Origin: Whitmania pigra
Taxonomy: Eukaryota; Annelida; Clitellata; Hirudinida; Haemopidae
DNA: 64,000 nt
Assembly (NCBI GenBank): GCA_021613335.1
Contig: JAJTWR010000257.1
Span: 1,240,001 to 1,304,000, forward strand
Direction of reading: 5' to 3'
Positions 56,701 through 64,000 of this stretch are shown here, in pieces. The position numbers and the translations under genes are program-made. Numbering within the stretch: position 1 is the first letter of the stretch; each line of letters begins with the position of its first letter. A model generated the notes under the pieces. It searched no databases and was not told the DNA's origin. It was given only the letters and a program-made list of their open reading frames with translations.

Positions 56701-59700
56701 TACATTTATTTAAATGCAAATACCGCTGTCACAACTGTCATCAATAAACAAAAGCAAATACTACAATCTACAATTATTTCAACCATTAACAGAAACTGAA
56801 ATCATCCAAATGAACCAACCTTGAGCACTTCCTGGGCAGCTATTCCTCCGATGACAGCCTGCATCGGACTGAGGCTTCCGGCCGCTCCGGAGGCAAAAAG
56901 ACGGATGACCTCCTCGTTCAACTCGACGTCCTCGGTCTTCAGCGAAGAAGTCAATTGGAGAATCTCGTCGGCATCAGCCTGAAGAATGAACGATCGAGCG
57001 TGAGAAGGAATGAATGCTAATCGATAATTTACAGCACCAGGCACTACTAAATACCTTGTTGTAGGGAGCAGGGTTCCTGTCGTGTTTCTTGACGAACTGA
57101 TGGAGAGCCTGGAAAGCCGCATGGAGTTGTGCGGGCCTGTCGAACTTTCCAAAGTCAGTCACAACAAACTCTGGCTCCTTCAGGGACTCCTCGAAAGATT
57201 TCTGGCAAAATTTTTTATAATTAATAATACGTAATAATAATTACGACTAAAGCAGTATTCAGCAATTGTGACAATGTTAGTTATTATAATCGATTCGAGA
57301 GGAATGCTAACGAATTTCAAAGTCTTTGGCATCTTGACTTGGGTGACCACTCCGCCCCTGACGTACTCAGAGAAGTTACTTGTATCTCCAATGCTGAACG
57401 TGTACGGCCCTAGATCAATGAATATTATGTTATAATAATAGTAATAATATTATTTTTAATAATAATAATAAATAATACTAATTATAATAATAGTAATATC
57501 AACAGTAATAACAATAATAAAAACAATGACATTGATGATGACAATTATGACTATAACTATTATGAAGACAAAGGTAAAAATATCCATAAGTAAAACATAA
57601 AATATCCATGTACGGACAAAAGTGACACACTCACCAAGAACCGTAACCTTACGGGGGGCACATCCGTTCAGTTCGGTCATGCCCTGGACTTCCGAGAAGG
57701 TCACGTAGTCTCCGGTCTCGTAGTTGTGTCTGGTCTCGTCGATGCATGTCACAACGCTCTCTGCTTCCTGCTGACAAATTGCGAAGGATGGTTAAAGCTT
57801 AAGAATGGTAACTGTTACAAGCGCCTCTAATGCTGTGCACACCATGTCTTACAAATTAACATTATCGTTGTTGTTGTTATTATTATCATTATTATTATTT
57901 ATCATCATCATTATTATATTATTTTTACAAAGTAACTAGATAGATAAATTTGGTATTAAACTAGTTATTAAAATTTTAGTCATAATAAGTAATTTATGAG
58001 ATGACATCAAAAGCTGACAAAAATCACAAACTAGCACAGTCGACCAAATACTCAAAACAGCAAAAAAGGCACGAACCTTGGTGATGGAAGCCACCATGTT
58101 GCTGACGGGCTGCTCACCGTTAATGTCGTTCACCACAAACTCCTCGCCGAAGTCGCAGAAGAGTTGCCTGGAATCGGGTTGAAAATTTTATGTAACCACG
58201 ATCAACTTTGACACAACCATTATTATTACAACTACATGTATATTATTAACAGGGCTAGGAGCCATTGTATTACACCACTTCCCAAGTTAACTCCGACTGA
58301 CGGTCACTTACCCAAAGAGCCCCTTGCTGTCGGCCACTATGAAGCAGATCCCATTCTCGTGGCAGAAAGCTCCGAGCTGTTTCTGCTCCTCGAGGGTTGA
58401 ATCGGTCAGAACGACAACCTGGAAAATAAAAAAAAAAGGTTGAACCAATTAAACAACATGTTCATTTAACGTGGTTAAACAGACAAAAATAATTATAATA
58501 GTGAGCTAATCTATGCAACACCATTTACTTAACAAACAGAGCAGCTTAAAACACGACAAGCAGTCATTATCAACGGGCATTGCGTCGTGGAAAGCAGTCC
58601 TTCATACCTGATAAAACTTGACTTTGTCCAGAGTCAACTCTCCTGTGAAGGATTGCACTGGCACGTAAGTGTTGAGATCTGCCAGTTTGGCAAGGGTAGC
58701 CTGAGCCCTATTCAATCCCAAGTTCTTCTCTTGCAGGTAAAACTGAAATTATAATTGAGAAATGATTAAGTCTATTAATCAGGTTTAAAAACAATCAAGA
58801 CCGATTGAAAGCTAATTAAAAATAAATAAAACTCAATTTAAATTCAAAACATTTACGGAACCCAGATTCAGAAGCCACGAAAATCCGACAAAACACAATA
58901 AGGTTCCAAAATGTCCCAACAAATTATTAGCAAAACACAAAATGGTCTAGAATACGATGCTTCCATCCAACCAACCTGAGAGGAAAGATCAGCCTGCGTG
59001 ACCACTTTGTCGTCATGGATGGCCACGGACTTGACCCCTGCAAGGACCACGTTCTTGGCAATCTCCACTCCGAGTCCCCCCATGCCCGAGACGAGGACGT
59101 TCGAGTTGGCCATTCTCTTCATGGCAGCGTGACCCAAGACATACCTGAATAAAATCATAGAAATTAATTTTGTTGTCATAAGAAAACATTTTCAAATCCA
59201 AGGATTCCTTAGAGAGGCTTTTATTTATAACTAGACCCAAATAGTTTACAAGGATAATGTAGTATGTGGAAAATACAAAATAACACTCACAATTGTCTGG
59301 AATACAGTCCCTCATCAATTCCATCGCTTTCCTTCACTGACCTGTCTGTTTCCATGTTCTGAAGTCAAGAATGTGATGGTGGAAAACAAATACAATATAC
59401 ATAGAATCATAAACAAAATTCAGAAACATAGTCTAGACTGGGAACACCATGAAACATTGCATTAAACAAAAGCAAATTCAACTTCCTTATACAGAAGCAT
59501 TTCCAAACCACATAATATTTTTTTAAAAATTCAGTAATGTAGACAAACACCTTCTGGTTCAAGGAATATACATATTCAGGCCCACAGTGCCATAGAGTTC
59601 ATAGAGATTGTTATTTTTGCAACAAGAAAAATACACAGCAGACAATGCCACAAAAAGCTCAAAACAATCATTTGCAGACTACATACTGAATGACCGTTTT

Positions 59701-59755
59701 CGGAATCTTGAGGAATTTCTAATCTGGGTTTCTTGGCCGGGAGCGGGCTAGACAT
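52871..59755 (-). CDS. UBA1: Ubiquitin-activating enzyme E1, complete, 22 exons
   Basis: E1 adenylates ubiquitin with ATP, binds it as a thioester and passes it to E2 enzymes, in nucleus and cytosol. Exons (high to low): 59687-59755, 59291-59358, 58976-59144, 58608-58742, 58312-58418, 58077-58167, 57635-57770, 57312-57409, 57055-57201, 56820-56978, 56454-56642, 56110-56265, 55779-55944, 55316-55626, 54945-55166, 54598-54799, 54335-54513, 54145-54231, 53889-53993, 53589-53672, 53257-53357, 52871-53060. They sum to 1,056 codons plus stop, close to the usual length of about 1,058. The N-terminus [13 protein letters not shown] is NLS-like. The inactive adenylation half has [13 protein letters not shown]; the active half [12 protein letters not shown] and [16 protein letters not shown]. 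The catalytic cysteine lies in PICTLKNFP at about residue 615. The ubiquitin-fold domain ends after YIKYNI with an added tail rich in Asn, Ser and Glu. UBA6 and UBA7 are less likely given the close match throughout. Confidence 0.97.
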
Positions 59756-62250
59756 CTTAAATTATGTATGAATTAAATTGAGAAAACCTACTAACAAAAG
59801 CAATTCGCGAAAGCATTAACTCCAAGCGTTGAAACATATTGAAACGAGCATGTTTTACATTGACTTTTGAACGTAGTGGTCACTGAAAATCGATAGCAAT
59901 TACACTAACGTGATCCACGGCGAGTCAAATATAGCAATGCTTAGTACAAAATAAAAGTAAATTATTTTAAAAGCTCCTCAAATAGTTAAAATCTTCCCGA
60001 TAAAAAACAATAGCAAAAAATCCAGGACGGAGTTCCCTGTTGTCTCGCGTGGCCAGCTTACTCACCGTTATTGAAAATGGCGGATGACTGGCGAAAAATA
60101 TTAATGTCAAAAAACAGCAAAAGCGGCTTAGCTACTTAATTCGGAAAGTCTGAAAGTGAAATAAAATGTGCAGAAAGAATTCTCTGAACGACGAAACTCG
60201 AACTCGAATGAACTAAAGAATGAATTCCCGCTAAATTTTCGGCCACCGGTATCCGGCACATGAAAACATTCACAATGTCGATGTTTGACCAGACAAGTTG
60301 ACGATCCTATTTCAGCATCGGAGTGATCCCAAACTCACCCAAATTTAAAAATCTAGGCAAAGCTATCGAACTTTACTCGTCGATGGCTCCGAAAATTATC
60401 TTTAAGAGATTCTATGCGAATTAATTTTAGCGGTTAAACTAAGCCGAAAACTTTCAATAGTTTAAAACGATAATTTGTCCTATATTTACGTTCTTAAGGC
60501 CGCTCTAAGCGAAACAATATAGCTGCGTCAGCCTTAGTAAGACCCTGTGCCTGATATATTCCCCATTATCATAATGCCCCATCAGCATATCGAACGCTAG
60601 GTCACCTGTGCACTGGTTATGGGCAGATTTGTGTTTAACAAGGACGATTGAAATTATGCCAGCCATTTAGTAAATAATTAATTAGTCTCCGGGCTTAGGA
60701 TGTATCTGAACCCCTTGAAATTCCTTCACTTAAGCAAGTGAGAATCGCAGGGTCTCTATTGGCTAACAGTGATTTCTAAATTTAACATCGAGCTCATATT
60801 AAATTAATTTGTGCGCATTTCAAAGAATTTTTAATTCCGAAGATGATATGTTTATGGCCGAATGCGTTCAAAAATGATTAAATAATTTCAAGACTGCGAT
60901 TTATGCAATATCACAATTTTTAATTTTTTTATAGTTAAAAAATACGCTACTAAATGGGCCTGTCAGTAATATATTTTGTCAATTAATCTTTTAACTGAGC
61001 CTCGAAAGAAACCACGCGATGTTCTAGAAACTTCCATTACCATGTCAATTATTTGAAAAGAGAAAAGCTTATCAGGGGCAGCTCTGAAACATCACCTGGC
61101 AACCGAAGTACTAATTAACCAATTAATTAACTGGATTCATGCACGATCACCTATCACGTGATATTTAGCGAACATAATATTCAACGAGCATCACAACAAC
61201 AACCAGAATCGTCTGCATATGACAAAAAACTTTAAGTCGGTTGAAATTGTACAAAAACTACTTACTGTTTGCTAATCTCTTGACGAAAAGATGCTCAGCT
61301 CTTGGCGAATTACGTTTGAAAGTTTGAAGTACATTCTTAATCGTCACAAATTAAAAGACTAGAAGGGTTTTTATAAAATTAAATTTTAAAATTATTAAAC
61401 AAGTCATTCGTAAGTTTTTAATAATAACATGTCCATGACTATATGTAGATATGTGAAGTGTGGCCCTCAATAGATAATACTATCTACGAAATGTTGTGCG
61501 AGAGTTTGCCCCTTGGAAAAAACTGAAATGACTTGCACTATTTTTCTCTCAATTTATCGAAATCCCTTGACAAGTTTTGATCACGGATGAGATACAAGCA
61601 ACTGCCCGTCCGCTTTTTGTGACCCTCCTGTTTTCCCAAAGCCATTTGAATTCAAAGGCTAATAAAATAAAGTCACCAGCTAGCTCAATGAACATTTAGA
61701 AAAATTAGTTTGTTTCCTTTAGTAATTGCTAAGATAACGCTTCCGATTTTGGTGCCTAAAAGTTAGAGAGTATTATTATAATAATACCCACTAGACGTTT
61801 AAGTTTAGTTCCTCCGCCAAGAGTTTGCAAACCTTTGTAAGCATAAATCAGTAATAAATGTAGACGATCAATTAATTAAAATAAATTAGTTTTAACTATG
61901 GTTTAATTTTAATTGCTCAAATGCAGACAAATTACTTTAGATGAAAAGCGTATAAATTTATATCAAATAATAAAAAAATATCAAAAATACAATTCTCAAC
62001 TTTTATGACAAAATAAAAAAAACCATTTTAACAGTTAGTTAAACTGTTTGGTTCCCGCCGGTAACATTTATGGTAACATAACAGCTGTACTACTTTGGGG
62101 CCGGAGGTGTGCGAGGCTGGAGTTTGTGGCTTGAAATGTTCTGTGGCAAAACTTGAGTTGTTGAAATTGTTACGACTTTTTGAAGCGAATACAACGCTCG
62201 TTATATTATATTTTAAAACTTGGAGAAGTGTTTTCTGAAGTTTTGAGGCC
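59756..62250. other. Intergenic region with the likely UBA1 promoter side
   Basis: The first few hundred bases upstream of the UBA1 start (59,756-60,270) are less repetitive and contain more CpG than average here, as expected near a housekeeping promoter, but no TATA box or initiator is clear. The remainder holds no HVS repeat, no long microsatellite and no convincing frame. A CACGTG lies at 61,155. Confidence 0.5.
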
Positions 62251-63879
62251 ATGGCCCTTAACAATGTCAGCATTATAGTTACAGGTATAACTGCTTTTAA
62301 GTCTTTTTGACTTATTAACTTTTTTTTTTAAAATTTAATTCAATGTTGCAGATTATGATGGCGGCGAACCAACCTCATGGTTAGTGGATAACAACTATAA
62401 TTAACAATAATTTTTCTCTATTTTTGCTATTTCCATTAACTATGAACAACGATATTTTATCATTTTAAAATAGAGTTATTAAGCTTCTGCTATTCCCAAC
62501 ATATTGATAACATTAGAATATCATTAAAAGTAAATGACTAAAGCAATGAAAATATTTCTAACATCCTAAAAGGCTTGTTACATCACAAATTAAAACTCTA
62601 TTTTGGCATCTCAAGTGTTTTTTCAATTGCTACCATGAAGATATTGACATTGTGAACCCGGTCAAAGCAGAAGTGATTTTTTTTCCAGGTATCGCTACTC
62701 CAGGAGAATGAGATCTGCCAACAACTCCCCAGAATTACTGAGGAGAGATATTGATGAACCTCTGAACTTGTTGGACACAGGCTATATAGATGAAGGATCA
62801 GTTTCTGGGATGATTGATAGGGAAGATGGAGAAGCTGACCATCTTTCGAAGGCACTTGCTGGTTTGCATTATTTCATTGTTGTTTTTAGTTAGAGCTCAT
62901 TAAATACATGTGGTTCTATAATTATTATTTGTTAATTAAAGCTAATTATATATATATTTATATATGTATATGTGATTCTATAATTACATGTTTGTGTCAT
63001 CTTTTTCATCATCATTCACCGCAATAAGCCCATATCAAGCATCATTGCTTTTTGATTCCCAAGTGATTCTTCTGATGCCGCGTCCTTTCGTGGCAATTTT
63101 GTTTGGCCGTTGATCGAGATTAATCGATGAATTCATTGATTTTTTGGTGCAGAATTGGCACTAAGGGGTATAATCAGCCACGGCCATGATCTCTGCAGTA
63201 CCAATCTTCCTAAACATTGCTATGCCTGTCACGGGGGATTCTCGTTCAGTGGCTTCTACTGCTCAAAGGTTATTGTGGTGATGATAATGATGATGTTGTT
63301 GAAAGCTTTTATAATGCCCTTTTACCAATTTGCAGAAATAAATAAAAATAATGATTTCATCCGATGGCTATTGAATGGGTCAAATGAGTGATTTAAAATG
63401 AGTTGTAATTTTTTTTCGAGTTAAATTTAAATATTAGAGTTTTAATTTAGTCAAACTATTGGTGTATTTACTTGTGAAATAATATTAAGTAAATGCAAAT
63501 AACTGAGTAAATAAGACAGCAATGTTAGACGATAATAGACAGTAAATAAGACAGCTTCAGAATTTCTAACTTGTTTCCACAAATCTCAAACGATTTTGTT
63601 TCCATTGTCACCACCCAGTGCTACAAGTCGTACCACAAGAACTGCTTGGATAAGATCGATCCCTGTCTGAACAGGATCAATACCGTCGAATTTGTGGCGC
63701 CGGCCAGGGACAAGACGAAGAAGGTCGACGAGAGAAAGGAATTGCCAAAGAAGCAGATGAACCGGCTCCGAAAGATCAGGTGCCTCAAGGTGTGCATGGC
63801 TCACATCGTCAAGAAGGGAGCCAAAGCTGAGGTGGAAAAGATGGTTTTGTGTGCTGGCGGCGGTGGATTTGTTCGGTGA
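62251..63879 (+). CDS. Unrecognised Cys/His-rich protein, 5 exons
   Basis: Exons: 62251-62284, 62352-62379, 62689-62861, 63153-63268, 63619-63879, GT-AG with consistent phases, giving 203 residues. The start was chosen for its strong context (GAGGCCATGG). The N-terminal half is acidic and loop-like. The centre has HCYACHGGFSFSGFYCSKCY then KSYHKNCLDK, i.e. C-x2-C-x9-C-x2-C-x4-H-x2-C, a spacing that suggests bound zinc. The spacing is created exactly by joining exons 4 and 5, which supports the splice. The C-terminal part is Lys/Arg-rich (KKVDERKELPKK, LRKIRCLK). I do not recognise the family; a treble-clef or PHD/RING-like finger is possible. The 3' end could extend by further exons. Confidence 0.6.
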
Positions 63880-64000
63880 TTTTGGATTGGATGATATGGG
63901 TGAGGTTCTACAGGTGGAGGGAGAGATTGATTTTGGTTGCTTTTGGTGATTTCCGAGTGTTTTGAAAATTCATGGCTTGAGATTAATTTGAAAATGAGAA

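Noticed and set aside
60077..60139. Short plus-strand frame MADDWRKILMSKNSK opposite the UBA1 promoter
   Set aside because: Only 20 codons, no domain and no evident donor leading to a further exon.

Overview
The window is animal nuclear DNA: AT-rich, with split genes, GT-AG introns and a very heavy load of simple repeats and dispersed repeats. The proteins (a MET-type receptor tyrosine kinase and a 22-exon ubiquitin-activating enzyme E1) point to a bilaterian invertebrate. A spiralian such as an annelid is my guess only; nothing in the sequence proves the taxon.

Layout. (1) 1-6,130: repeats and microsatellites, with a CRE/E-box cluster near 4.8 kb. (2) 6,131-24,028, plus strand: 17 exons of a MET/RON-like receptor (end of Sema, PSI, IPT repeats, transmembrane segment, tyrosine kinase). 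The 5' part is missing, and one IPT exon carries a one-base frame break. Its first intron in the window is almost 10 kb of repeats. (3) 24-40 kb: intergenic, with dense dispersed repeats, a small hAT-type transposon and tRNA-derived SINEs. (4) 40,045-42,526, plus strand: a single-pass membrane protein with two C-type-lectin-like domains, 5' end missing. (5) 42.5-52.1 kb: more repeats, a 5'-truncated LINE, and a fragment that looks like a rearranged copy of a receptor kinase exon and its downstream flank. (6) 52,871-59,755, minus strand: a complete UBA1 gene, 22 exons, 1,056 codons, frame unbroken. (7) 62,251-63,879, plus strand: a five-exon gene for a 203-residue cysteine/histidine-rich protein I do not recognise.

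The most unusual feature is a dispersed repeat, here called HVS (hypervariable-spacer) repeat, with about 43 full or partial copies in both orientations between 1 and 52.1 kb and none seen in the last 12 kb. Two conserved arms flank a spacer of about 23-46 nt (mostly 27-37) that differs from copy to copy, even between copies whose flanks are nearly identical. Simple (ATT/TAA)n tracts often lie at the outer ends. At two copies a tRNA-derived SINE lies where the spacer should be, and a hAT element and a LINE have each inserted into a copy. The genes show no sign of acting in one pathway; the MET-like, lectin-like and UBA1 genes look like ordinary chromosomal neighbours.
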